A stretch of DNA of 64,000 nt. Source: Spirochaetales bacterium. GTDB lineage: Bacteria; Spirochaetota; Spirochaetia; JABEVK01. A model generated the notes under the pieces. It was not told the origin of the DNA. It was given only the letters and a program-made list of their open reading frames with translations, and did not search any database. The stretch is taken from positions 41,316-105,315 of the forward strand of contig CANJXC010000012.1 in assembly GCA_947478845.1 (NCBI GenBank), given 5' to 3'. The position numbers were made by a program, and so were the translations under genes. This document shows, piece by piece, positions 32,461 to 39,961 of the stretch (position 1 is its first letter; the number at the start of each line of letters is the position of its first letter).

Positions 32461-33437
32461 GCTCGACGGTGGAGAACAAGCAGGAGCGGAAAATGGTCAG
32501 AAACACCGTTACGGGTCCGGGGTCCCCAGGCCAGTGGCTTAGGAGCGTAGCGAACCGGGTGGAAATCTAAGGCCACCCAGTCGCCAGTCCGAAGTGAGGA
32601 CGACAACAGGAACATGTGGTCGAGCACCGTCCATTGGCCACGATAGAAGTAGCTTCCGTGGGGTTCGCCGGCCATCGCCCAAGGATCGGTTAGTTCTACT
32701 TCGCCGATTACCGTCCGCTCCAAACTTCCCGAGAGCGAAGGGTTGGGCCACGGACGCGAAAGCTCCACAGAGGTGTTGAAGTCTCCTACCGCGATAACCA
32801 AAGGCTGATCCGCGCGGTCCTGCAACTCTGTCAACCGTTTGCCTAAGGCGTCGGCGGTTAGTTTTCGCAGGGGTTCCGTGGCTTCCGGGGTCGGAATCCG
32901 ACTCTTCCAGTGATTGGCGAGCACCACCAAGTGGCGTCCGCCGAGGTCGAGTTCGGCCTCAAGAATGGGCCTCAACTGCCCGGTGCCAGGGAGTTCGGGC
33001 CAATGGACACCGGTCTTCAGCAAGGGGTAACGACTGAGGTAGCCGGTGCGCATCCCAGCGAACTCAGGCGGAGTAATCCAACTGTAGCGGTAACCAAGGT
33101 CGCCCAGAAAACGGGAGTTCAACACCTCCAAGGCATGGGGGGTTTCTACCTCCTCTAGCACGAGGAGGTCGGGACCTCCTGGGGTACAGGCGTGAATGAC
33201 TTTCGAAAGCGATTCGCACCTTTGCCAGAAGTCAGCTCGTGTCCAACCCTTTTGAGGGTCAAACTCCGGGTACTCGGTTCCGTCGTCCACTTCGTCAAAG
33301 AGGTTTTCGACATTCCAGGTGATCACCGAAAGGGTTTCGGAAGGCCGGGGGGTGAAATCGAAGGAACAGGACGTTGACCAGACAAGGAGTGCACCAAAGG
33401 TCAAACAAGCAGGAACCCGCAACGTAGATCGATTCAT
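32457..33437 (-). CDS. Endonuclease/exonuclease/phosphatase-family lipoprotein
   Basis: 326 residues from the ATG at 33437, after a strong GGGAGG Shine-Dalgarno. A lipoprotein signal ends in LLVWSTSC. The EEP fold follows: VITWNVENLFD near residue 35, DLLVLEEVETPHALEVL near 90, VVLANHWKS near 170, VIAVGDFNTS near 215 and GVSDHFPLLLVL at the C-terminus, so catalytic Asn, Glu, His and Asp residues are in place. Substrate could be nucleic acid, phospholipid or phosphoester outside the cytoplasm. Confidence 0.88.
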   Translation of the reverse strand: MNRSTLRVPACLTFGALLVWSTSCSFDFTPRPSETLSVITWNVENLFDEVDDGTEYPEFDPQKGWTRADFWQRCESLSKVIHACTPGGPDLLVLEEVETPHALEVLNSRFLGDLGYRYSWITPPEFAGMRTGYLSRYPLLKTGVHWPELPGTGQLRPILEAELDLGGRHLVVLANHWKSRIPTPEATEPLRKLTADALGKRLTELQDRADQPLVIAVGDFNTSVELSRPWPNPSLSGSLERTVIGEVELTDPWAMAGEPHGSYFYRGQWTVLDHMFLLSSSLRTGDWVALDFHPVRYAPKPLAWGPRTRNGVSDHFPLLLVLHRRA

Positions 33438-33475
33438 TTTTCCTCCCGAGTTCGGTGGCCACGGGCTCAACCGAA

Positions 33476-34411
33476 CTACGAAAGGTAAGACAACAGCCGG
33501 GCGGTTTCTGCTTGTGAATCAAGGCCCGAAGTCACCCATTTTTGGCCGGTGATGAGCTCGTAGGCCTGAGAGTAGCGGGCCAAGGTTTGTGCAAAAACCT
33601 CGGCTGGAATGATGGGAACTTCCCCGTTGCCTGTAAAGCCCTGCCCCGCCAGCCACTGACGCAGGTATTCCTTGTCGAGTTTGCGGGGTTCACTTCCAGC
33701 CGAAATGGCCAGGGAGTAGTCTTCGGCAAACCAAAAGCGGCTGCAGTCGGGGGTATGCATTTCGTCAACGATCAACAGCTCGTCGTCCACGAGGCCAAAC
33801 TCGTACTTGGTATCCACCAAAATCAGGCCCCTTTGCGCCAGAACCTCCGTACCACGGTGAAAGAGCGCTAGGGCCGCCTGCTCAATTTGAGCCCAGAGTT
33901 GGGCAGTCACACGCCCGCTGGAAACCAAATCCGCACGACTGATGGGCAAGTCGTGCTCGCCCACGGCCTCTTTCGTCGTGGGAGTGATCATCGGCTGAGG
34001 TAGTTTCTGGTGAATGTGCAGCGCTTTGGAATCACCGAAACCCGGCACCTCAAGACCCGGCAAGGTTTGCCCAGCAGAGTAGGATTTCCAAGCGCTCCCG
34101 GTCAGGTAGGCTCGCACCACAACCTCAACGGGGACAACCTTGGCCTTCTTGACGGCGACGGCCCGTGGACTCACCTCAGCCACAATGTGGTTGGCTATGA
34201 GATCGCTGGTTTGGCGGAACCACCAAAGGGCCATTTGGTTGAGGATCTCGCCTTTGCCAGCAAGGCTTCCCAGCGGCCGGTCGAAGGCAGAAATTCGGTC
34301 GGTGGTCACCAGGAGAAGCTGATCACCGTTGTCGATGACCTCGCGGACCTTGCCGTGGTAGACCCTCCGCCCGGCGAAGGTATCGCCGGGAAAGCCCTCG
34401 AATCCAGACAC
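33476..34411 (-). CDS. purC: SAICAR synthetase (phosphoribosylaminoimidazole-succinocarboxamide synthase)
   Basis: 311 residues, the longer eukaryote/actinobacterial-like form of PurC. YHGKVREVIDNGDQLLLVTT near residue 18, RISAFDRPLGSLAGKGEILN near 38, EVVVRAYLTGSAWKSY near 100, LILVDTKYEFGLVDDELLIV near 190 and DEMHTPDCSRFW near 210. It joins CAIR and aspartate in purine synthesis. GTG start directly after the clpP stop, so the pair is translationally linked. No other pur gene nearby. Confidence 0.94.
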   Translation of the reverse strand: MSGFEGFPGDTFAGRRVYHGKVREVIDNGDQLLLVTTDRISAFDRPLGSLAGKGEILNQMALWWFRQTSDLIANHIVAEVSPRAVAVKKAKVVPVEVVVRAYLTGSAWKSYSAGQTLPGLEVPGFGDSKALHIHQKLPQPMITPTTKEAVGEHDLPISRADLVSSGRVTAQLWAQIEQAALALFHRGTEVLAQRGLILVDTKYEFGLVDDELLIVDEMHTPDCSRFWFAEDYSLAISAGSEPRKLDKEYLRQWLAGQGFTGNGEVPIIPAEVFAQTLARYSQAYELITGQKWVTSGLDSQAETARLLSYLS

Positions 34412-35020
34412 CTACACCCCGAGTTCGGTGCGTGTGGTGACGACCCGGCTGATGAGGCCATATTTGACTGCTTCGTCGCCGTTCATCCAAAAGTCTCGGT
34501 CTGTGTCTTTTTCCACCTGCTTCAGCTTCTGGCCTGTCTCGGCGGCAATCAGCTCATTGATCTTCACCCGGAGTTTTTCGATTTCCTGGGCATGGATCTC
34601 GATCTCAGTGGCAACTCCTCGCATACCCGACGAGGGCTGGTGAATCAAGTAATGGCTGTTGGGGAGGCCTATGCGACGTTCTTTGGGCGCCGCGAGTAGC
34701 ACCAAGGCGCCGGCCGAAGCCACAAGACCCATGCCAAGGGTGTACACAGGGGCTCCGATGAAACGCACCATATCGAAGATGGCGTAGCCAGCATCGGCGT
34801 CGCCTCCGGGTGAGTCGATCATCAGCTTGATCGGATCATGGCTTTCAGCTTCTAGCAAGAGCAAGGAGCGGATGATACGCTCGGCCAAAGGCTTGTTGAT
34901 TTCCCCTGAAAGTAAGATGGTCCGGGTTTTCATGAACTTCTCGGAATAGTCGGGGCCCGATGGATGCTTGTCGTCGGCCTTCTTTGTCGCTTCGTCTTCT
35001 TCGTCTTCGATGGTGAACAT
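34412..35020 (-). CDS. clpP: ATP-dependent Clp protease proteolytic subunit
   Basis: 202 residues from the ATG at 35020 (MFTIEDEEDEATKK). The catalytic serine lies in GLVASAGALVLLAA, the histidine in SHYLIHQPSSG and the aspartate in KDTDRDFWM, so the triad is intact. The acidic, lysine-rich N-terminus resembles second (ClpP2-type) copies rather than the housekeeping form. No clpX is adjacent. A -10 box (TATTGT) ends seven bases before this ATG without a Shine-Dalgarno, supporting it over the in-frame ATG at 35068. Confidence 0.92.
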   Translation of the reverse strand: MFTIEDEEDEATKKADDKHPSGPDYSEKFMKTRTILLSGEINKPLAERIIRSLLLLEAESHDPIKLMIDSPGGDADAGYAIFDMVRFIGAPVYTLGMGLVASAGALVLLAAPKERRIGLPNSHYLIHQPSSGMRGVATEIEIHAQEIEKLRVKINELIAAETGQKLKQVEKDTDRDFWMNGDEAVKYGLISRVVTTRTELGV

Positions 35021-35027
35021 GCAACCT

Positions 35028-35033
35028 ACAATA
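35028..35033 (-). promoter_or_regulatory. Putative -10 box of clpP, leaderless layout
   Basis: TATTGT on the minus strand, seven bases before the preferred clpP ATG. The -35 match (TTTTCT) is weak. Confidence 0.35.
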
Positions 35034-35121
35034 ACCAAAAACAGGGCCGAAGAAAAGAAGGAGCCCATGCCCTTCGGGCGCTTATGATAATTGTCAGTCT
35101 CTTACCCTTGGAGGTAAGTTT

Positions 35122-36117
35122 GTGCTACAAGTGGTGATGAAATCTGCGTTCGTGGCCATCGTTGGCCGCCCTTCCAGTGGCAAGTCTACTCTGCTCAATG
35201 CCTTGTGTGGGCACAAAGTCAGCATTGTCAGCCCGGTTCCCCAAACCACCCGAAACCAGGTGCGCGGCATCGTGAACAGGCCGCAGGGGCAAATTGTGTT
35301 CCTCGACACCCCCGGTTTCCACTTGAGTGAAAAGAAGTTCAACCTGCAGATGATGGATAACGTGGTGCGATCCCTCAAGGACGCAGACGTGGTGATTTAC
35401 ACCATCGACGCCAGCCGCCCCGCCGGTGCGGAAGAAAATGCCCTCATCGAAAAACTGAAGAAGGCTCATAAACCACTGGTTCTGGCTCTCAACAAAATGG
35501 ACTTCAAGCTTCAGTCGGCAGACCAGATCGAGGCTCACGTGCGCACTCAACTCGAGCTCAAGGCGGCCGTGCGCATCAGCGCTCTCAAACAGACCAACCT
35601 CGATGCCCTGTTTGACGCGGTGTTCGCCGAGACCAAGGAAGGGGAAGCCTGGTACCCAGCCGAGTACTACACGGATCAGGACCCCAGCTTTCGAATTGGT
35701 GAAATCATCCGCGAGCAGGCCATCAACCGCCTCAAAGACGAGATTCCTCACGCCATTTACGTGGAAGTGGCCGATTACGAGGTGCGCGAAAAGGGTGCCA
35801 CAGACGTGTGGGATAGGTCCGAAGGGCCCACTTTGGAAGCACGGGCGGAGAATCCGCAGGATTCTGGGGCAGGGTCGCCAAAGGCGACCCTCTGGGTCCG
35901 GGCCTTTCTTACGGTGGAGCGCGACAGCCAGGTGGGGATTGTGGTGGGAAAAGACGGCGCCGGCATCAAAGCCATTCGCCAGGCTGCGCAGAAAGAGCTG
36001 GGCAAGATCTTCAGCCAGCATATTCAGCTCGACCTAAGGGTGAAGGTAAACTCCAAATGGCGAACCAAGGATCACCTGATTAGCGGGATTCTCGGATCGA
36101 GTCAGCCCAAGCCATGA
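35122..36117 (+). CDS. era: GTPase Era with an in-frame insert in the KH region
   Basis: 331 residues, about 28 longer than usual. The GTPase domain has GRPSSGKSTLLNAL, DTPGF and NKMD; the KH domain has GIVVGKDGAGIKAIRQAAQ near residue 275. Era binds 16S rRNA and assists 30S assembly. Between YEVREKG and LWVRAFLTVERDSQ lies a polar, proline/glycine-rich insert encoded by two perfect DNA hairpins. The GTG start has GGAGG seven bases upstream; an ATG five codons later (MKSAFVAIVG) would give the more usual N-terminus. Confidence 0.94.
   Translation: MLQVVMKSAFVAIVGRPSSGKSTLLNALCGHKVSIVSPVPQTTRNQVRGIVNRPQGQIVFLDTPGFHLSEKKFNLQMMDNVVRSLKDADVVIYTIDASRPAGAEENALIEKLKKAHKPLVLALNKMDFKLQSADQIEAHVRTQLELKAAVRISALKQTNLDALFDAVFAETKEGEAWYPAEYYTDQDPSFRIGEIIREQAINRLKDEIPHAIYVEVADYEVREKGATDVWDRSEGPTLEARAENPQDSGAGSPKATLWVRAFLTVERDSQVGIVVGKDGAGIKAIRQAAQKELGKIFSQHIQLDLRVKVNSKWRTKDHLISGILGSSQPKP
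35849..35891 (+). repeat. Two adjacent perfect hairpins inside era
   Basis: Hairpin 1: AGAATCC (35849-35855), loop GCA, GGATTCT (35859-35865). Hairpin 2: AGGGTCGCC (35871-35879), loop AAA, GGCGACCCT (35883-35891). Five bases separate them. The block is in frame within era and coincides with residues that other Era proteins lack. Confidence 0.85.
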
Positions 36118-36257
36118 CACTCCGATGACCGAAGCCCAGACCGCCGGTGGCTGACCTTTTGTGGTAAGCCAACCGAAGAGGTTTGATCGAGGCATTGACC
36201 TTCAGCCATCCCCTGTCTCAAGGGAACAGGACGTATATTTTGTAATAGGAGTCTAGC

Positions 36258-37415
36258 TTGTCTGGGTTTTTCCGTTTTATGGTGGTCAATTTTCTTGCCA
36301 ACTGCTCCGTGGGCTCAATCGCCTTGCTCCCCCCGTACCTGCATTCGCTGGGAGCTAGCCAGACTTTTGTGGGGCTTTTCAACGTTCTGGGAATCCTGAT
36401 GCTGGTGGTTGTGGTGTTGTTTTTTGGTCGGGCGCTGGTGAAGTTGCCTCGGGTGAAAACGATGCGTTGGGGCTACCTCATCACGTTTGTGGCCTACCTG
36501 CTTTCGTGGCTGGCATCTGGTTCTCTGGCCTGGTTAGCGGTCTTCCGGGTATTGGGCTCAGTAAACCAGATCCTGTCTTCGACGCTCATGGTAAGTACCG
36601 TGCTCGACCTTTCGCCTCCCGACCGGCGAGCGGGGAGTCTGGCCCTGTTTAGTGTGGGAGGGATGCTCACCAACCCCGTAACCTCTGTAGCCGGTGAAGC
36701 GGTGGTGCGCGTTTGGGGCGGTCCCGGGCTATTTCTCATGGGTGCGGGTTTCGGTGTGGCGGCGCTGGCTTGGTCGTTCCTGCTACGCGAGCCGCCAGTG
36801 CACGAGTCCGACGAACGGACCCCTTCCGCTCTGGAGGTGATGGCCCGGCCCGAGCTGAGGCCCTTGTTTCTCCTGACTTTCGCCTTTGGTATGTACTACT
36901 CGGCCCTAGCCACGTTTCTGCCTCACCATACACTCGACTTGCTCGGCGAGGCGAACCTGAGCGCCTTCATGGTGCCTTTCTCTCTGGTGGCCATTGGAAT
37001 CCGGGTCTTTTTGGGCAAAGAGTTCGACCGCAGGCCTCCCCGGCGTTTTCTCCACCTGTCTTTTCTTGCGATTTTGCTCGCGTTGGTCAGTCTGCTTTTG
37101 CCGCTGGGTTGGTGGGGGCTGATTCTGGCGGGCCTGCTCTACGGCGTAGGCCACTCGGTGCTCTTCCCACTCTTGAATACTCTCGTGGTACAAAGGGGAC
37201 CCGAAGCCCACAAGGCCTCTTTTAGCAATGCTTTCACGGTGGTCAATCTTATCTCGGCCATCGTGACGACCCCTTTGTTGGGGCTCCTGGGCGATCTTTG
37301 GGGCTTTCCGGCCATCGTCACGGTGCTGGCGTTGGTGGCGGTGGGTGGATTTCTGGTTTCGAGGAGTACCTATCCCAGGCCAGCAGAAGATCCACCATCC
37401 GTCCATAGCTCCTGA
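36258..37415 (+). CDS. Major facilitator superfamily transporter
   Basis: 385 residues from a TTG at 36258, with AGGAG six bases upstream. About 12 hydrophobic helices; the first is SGFFRFMVVNFLANCSVGSI and the domain-linking loop lies near residues 185-200. Typical MFS loop motifs are present (for example FDRRPPRRFLHLS near 260). It resembles the uncharacterised YfcJ/arabinose-efflux-like MFS group; substrate unknown. The 140 bases upstream hold no other gene. Its last 98 bases overlap the convergent DUF3810 gene. Confidence 0.88.
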   Translation: MSGFFRFMVVNFLANCSVGSIALLPPYLHSLGASQTFVGLFNVLGILMLVVVVLFFGRALVKLPRVKTMRWGYLITFVAYLLSWLASGSLAWLAVFRVLGSVNQILSSTLMVSTVLDLSPPDRRAGSLALFSVGGMLTNPVTSVAGEAVVRVWGGPGLFLMGAGFGVAALAWSFLLREPPVHESDERTPSALEVMARPELRPLFLLTFAFGMYYSALATFLPHHTLDLLGEANLSAFMVPFSLVAIGIRVFLGKEFDRRPPRRFLHLSFLAILLALVSLLLPLGWWGLILAGLLYGVGHSVLFPLLNTLVVQRGPEAHKASFSNAFTVVNLISAIVTTPLLGLLGDLWGFPAIVTVLALVAVGGFLVSRSTYPRPAEDPPSVHSS

Positions 37416-38310
37416 CGCCATCGGTTTGTCCCTGAGTTCTGAGGTAGGTGTCGTTGACCGCCCGAGACAGCTTCTGTGCCGGTCCGGCAAAGCGTTCCCA
37501 ATAGGCCTGACTGGCTTTCCAGTCGGCACGGACCGGGTCGGATAATTGGCCGGCAACCTTTTGCCATGCCTCGGGTCCGCCGGAAGCCGACAGGAGAGCC
37601 TGGGCCACGTAGGGCAAGGCTCCCAGGGCAGCAGCATACTTGGCAGAACGCTCTGGGCTCTCGCTTAAAACCTTCCAGGCCAGAAAATTAGCTTCGTCTT
37701 CCCGTGCCCACCCCAGCTGATGAGAAGCTTCGTGAGCCGCAGAAAAGGCAACGCTCCAAGCGGGGGGCCCGGTGTTGACCAGCGGCTCGGCAGTCCAAGG
37801 TAAATAGATTCCAGCGATTCCCAGCCAAGACATACCTTCTGAGAACAACGAAGGCTTGCTGGCTGGCACGAGGGCACGCCAATCCACCGGCTTGGCCTCA
37901 TAACTTGCGTTCGCCTGGGCCACCAATTTCCCGGACAAGGCTTCCAGTTCGGCCGTGGTACCCCCTTTCACCGTCAACCCAATGGTCACAGCCCAGGGTT
38001 GCCGCTGATAATTGAGGCCCCAACCCAAGACGAACCACGCTAAAACCACCGACAGTATCGCCAGGTCATAGAGCCAGGCCCTTGGGGTCACAAACCAGAC
38101 ACCCGCAAGGGCCAAGACCAACAAAGGGAGGGCAAACTCGCCCAAGGCCAGCGGTATCAATCGGGTCGCGGACGCCAAAACTGGGTTGATCAGCGCAAAA
38201 AACCCGCGGCTGTACCAAGCCTCGACCAAGGCTGGACTCAACGATGCCAGCCAGAATAGCGCCACCGACAGGGGCCCTAACAGGAGAGCGGCGAGAAGCC
38301 AAGGCGACAT
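37318..38310 (-). CDS. DUF3810 family membrane metalloprotease-like protein
   Basis: 330 residues from the ATG at 38310 (MSPWLLAALLLGPL), four bases after the rpiA stop. Three membrane helices lie in the first 110 residues. The catalytic-looking motif HEASHQLGWAREDEANFLAW near residue 200 matches the HExxH plus downstream glutamate seen in DUF3810 proteins, which suggests zinc peptidase activity, though no activity is established for the family to my knowledge. The C-terminus is proline rich (HPPPPTPAP), in the 98-base overlap with the MFS gene. Confidence 0.85.
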   Translation of the reverse strand: MSPWLLAALLLGPLSVALFWLASLSPALVEAWYSRGFFALINPVLASATRLIPLALGEFALPLLVLALAGVWFVTPRAWLYDLAILSVVLAWFVLGWGLNYQRQPWAVTIGLTVKGGTTAELEALSGKLVAQANASYEAKPVDWRALVPASKPSLFSEGMSWLGIAGIYLPWTAEPLVNTGPPAWSVAFSAAHEASHQLGWAREDEANFLAWKVLSESPERSAKYAAALGALPYVAQALLSASGGPEAWQKVAGQLSDPVRADWKASQAYWERFAGPAQKLSRAVNDTYLRTQGQTDGVRSYGRMVDLLLAWDRYSSKPEIHPPPPTPAP

Positions 38311-38314
38311 GGGC

Positions 38315-39031
38315 CTAGTCGCGCCGGGGGGTGAGGACGTCGCAGGTACCATCGGACCGGCCAAGATAAGCCAGTTGAGCCCGCCCGGCAAACAAGCCCA
38401 CTTCGATCACGCCGGTCAGCGTCTGAATTTTGGCCTCCATCAAACCACAGTCCACCGGGTGCTCGAAGGTCAAATCGAGGATAAGGTTGCCGTTGTCGGT
38501 GACCACGGGGCCTGCTTTGCCTTTGCCATAGCGGAGCACCACTTTGGCCCCCAAGGCTTCGAGCCTACGGGTAAGGGGCAATCGGGCCAGCGAGGCGATT
38601 TCAACCGGAACAGGAAACTTGGTGCCCAAGTGGGCCACAGCCTTTGACTCATCGGCGATGATGACAAAACTCTTGCTGGCATCACAGACAATTTTTTCCT
38701 GCAACTGCGCCGCCCCACCCCCTTTGATGCAATCCAACGTGGGCGTGAACTCGTCGGCACCGTCGAGGTACAGGTCAAGCTGACCGTCCACTTCAGGACT
38801 GGCCAGAGTGCGCACGGCAAGGCCCTCGCTTTGACACTGGATTTCCGTATCAAAGCTGGTAGGAACAACCACGAGCCCGGGAAGTTTTCCGGCCCGATAG
38901 AGTTCCCCCGTCTTGACAATGGCCCAGTAGGCCGTGCTTCCCGTACCTAGCCCGAGTTTCATTCCCGGTTTGACTAAGTCGACAACCGCCCGCTCACCGG
39001 CGGCTTTCTTTCCGCGATCCTGTGCTTCCAT
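38315..39031 (-). CDS. rpiA: Ribose-5-phosphate isomerase A
   Basis: 238 residues. GMKLGLGTGSTAYWAIVKTGEL near residue 30, LDLYLDGADEFTP near 85 with the catalytic-site aspartates, CIKGGGAAQLQEKIV near 100 and the C-terminal TGVIEVGLFAGRA. It interconverts ribose-5-phosphate and ribulose-5-phosphate. No Shine-Dalgarno; TAGGCA, 17 bases, TAGACT ends seven bases before the ATG. It leads a two-gene unit with the DUF3810 protein. Confidence 0.96.
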   Translation of the reverse strand: MEAQDRGKKAAGERAVVDLVKPGMKLGLGTGSTAYWAIVKTGELYRAGKLPGLVVVPTSFDTEIQCQSEGLAVRTLASPEVDGQLDLYLDGADEFTPTLDCIKGGGAAQLQEKIVCDASKSFVIIADESKAVAHLGTKFPVPVEIASLARLPLTRRLEALGAKVVLRYGKGKAGPVVTDNGNLILDLTFEHPVDCGLMEAKIQTLTGVIEVGLFAGRAQLAYLGRSDGTCDVLTPRRD

Positions 39032-39038
39032 ACAAGGA

Positions 39039-39067
39039 AGTCTAGTCGCTCAGGAGAGATTTGCCTA
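39039..39067 (-). promoter_or_regulatory. Putative leaderless promoter of rpiA
   Basis: On the minus strand TAGGCA (39062-39067), a 17-base spacer and TAGACT (39039-39044), seven bases before the ATG. Overlaps the stop of the XRE gene. Confidence 0.35.
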
Positions 39068-39397
39068 CTTCCCTTTTTGTGCGAGGTAGGCGTCGAACTT
39101 CTCTTCGAGGCGCAGTCCTATCCTGTCGGCGAAGTTACCGAACATATCGACGGTTTCCAGATATTTCTGATATTCCAGCAAGTCCAAGGGGCTCATCAGC
39201 AGTTGCCAGGGTTTGACAAAAAGAGCAGAGGCCAGACGGTCGAGCTTCTCCGGGTTTGGAAACTTGCGACCCACTTCGATCTCACCGATATAGCTGAGCG
39301 ACAATTTGGCACTTTCCGCCAAACCTGCCTGAGTCAGTGCGTAGCGGGCACGCAGAACTTTGAGGTTGGTCGCGAGACTCTGACGGGTCGAGGTCAT
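39065..39397 (-). CDS. XRE-family helix-turn-helix regulator
   Basis: 110 residues. An N-terminal HTH_3 domain: NLKVLRARYALTQAGLAESA, then KLSLSYIGEIEVGRKFPNPE and KLDRLASALFVKPWQLL. The C-terminal 40 residues (YQKYLETVDMFGNFADRIG) are a short helical dimerisation tail. It probably represses its own gene: a perfect 12-bp palindrome fills the spacer of its predicted promoter. The SRPBCC gene diverges from it across 123 bases and may be a second target. Confidence 0.9.
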   Translation of the reverse strand: MTSTRQSLATNLKVLRARYALTQAGLAESAKLSLSYIGEIEVGRKFPNPEKLDRLASALFVKPWQLLMSPLDLLEYQKYLETVDMFGNFADRIGLRLEEKFDAYLAQKGK

Positions 39398-39402
39398 AGC
39401 TC

Positions 39403-39431
39403 ATCATGCGACCGACCGGTCGGGGAGGCAA
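39403..39431 (-). promoter_or_regulatory. Promoter of the XRE gene with operator-like palindrome in its spacer
   Basis: On the minus strand TTGCCT (39426-39431), a 17-base spacer and CATGAT (39403-39408), five bases before the ATG. The palindrome CCGACCGGTCGG (39412-39423) occupies the spacer. Confidence 0.5.
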
Positions 39432-39482
39432 ACGGCCCAAAGCATGGTTATTACTCGCTCATAGAAGGAATAGACTTCCCTG

Positions 39483-39511
39483 TTGAGCGACAGTCCAATC
39501 GGGATTACAAT
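39483..39511 (+). promoter_or_regulatory. Putative leaderless promoter of the SRPBCC gene
   Basis: TTGAGC (39483-39488), a 17-base spacer and TACAAT (39506-39511, five of six), nine bases before the ATG at 39521. No Shine-Dalgarno. Confidence 0.5.
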
Positions 39512-39520
39512 GTGTTCATC

Positions 39521-39913
39521 ATGAACCAAATTGAACTGAAGGCACATTTTGCAGTTTCGGCCGAAAAACTCTATAAGGCTTGGTTGAGCCCTGTGCATCA
39601 CGGCGCCATGAGCTACGGCGGCGAAGCCCACATTGATCCGGCAGTTGGTGGGCAGTTCGATTGCGGCGACCAATACGTGTGGGGCAGCAATTTGGAGCTC
39701 GAACCTTTCCGTCGCATCGTTCAAAGCTGGCGGACCACCGACTTTGGTGAGGATCAACCCGATACCAGGCTGGAACTTAACTTTACAGATACTGAAGACG
39801 GTTGCGAGCTGAACTTGGTACACAACGGGTTTCCCGAAGACCAAGTGGCAGACTATCTGCACGGCTGGAACGAGTTTTACTTGGTGCCGATGAAGGTGTA
39901 CTTCGGGGGGTGA
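39521..39913 (+). CDS. SRPBCC (AHSA1/START-like) domain protein
   Basis: 130 residues, the usual size of a single-domain AHSA1-like protein. AHFAVSAEKLYKAWLSPVHH opens the fold; GGQFDCGDQYVWGSNLELEP and FRRIVQSWR follow near residue 50, and LNLVHNGFPEDQVADYLHGW leads to the C-terminal helix. These proteins bind a hydrophobic ligand or a chaperone; the ligand cannot be read. Divergent from the XRE regulator. The start is set by the promoter nine bases upstream. Confidence 0.85.
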   Translation: MNQIELKAHFAVSAEKLYKAWLSPVHHGAMSYGGEAHIDPAVGGQFDCGDQYVWGSNLELEPFRRIVQSWRTTDFGEDQPDTRLELNFTDTEDGCELNLVHNGFPEDQVADYLHGWNEFYLVPMKVYFGG

Positions 39914-39961
39914 AAAACCTTTTTCGGGGTCCAGGGAAATCTCCGGTCTCGGCTTCACTTG

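Noticed and set aside
35020..35068. Longer clpP start giving a lipoprotein-like N-terminus
   Set aside because: The 16 extra residues would put a signal-like segment on a cytoplasmic protease, and a -10 box lies before the later ATG.
35125..36021. Minus-strand 298-codon open frame antisense to era
   Set aside because: Lies fully inside era, whose GTPase motifs are unambiguous.
36118..36257. Regulatory RNA between era and the MFS gene
   Set aside because: Only a weak CCTGT/ACAGG stem is present and no convincing promoter-terminator pair.
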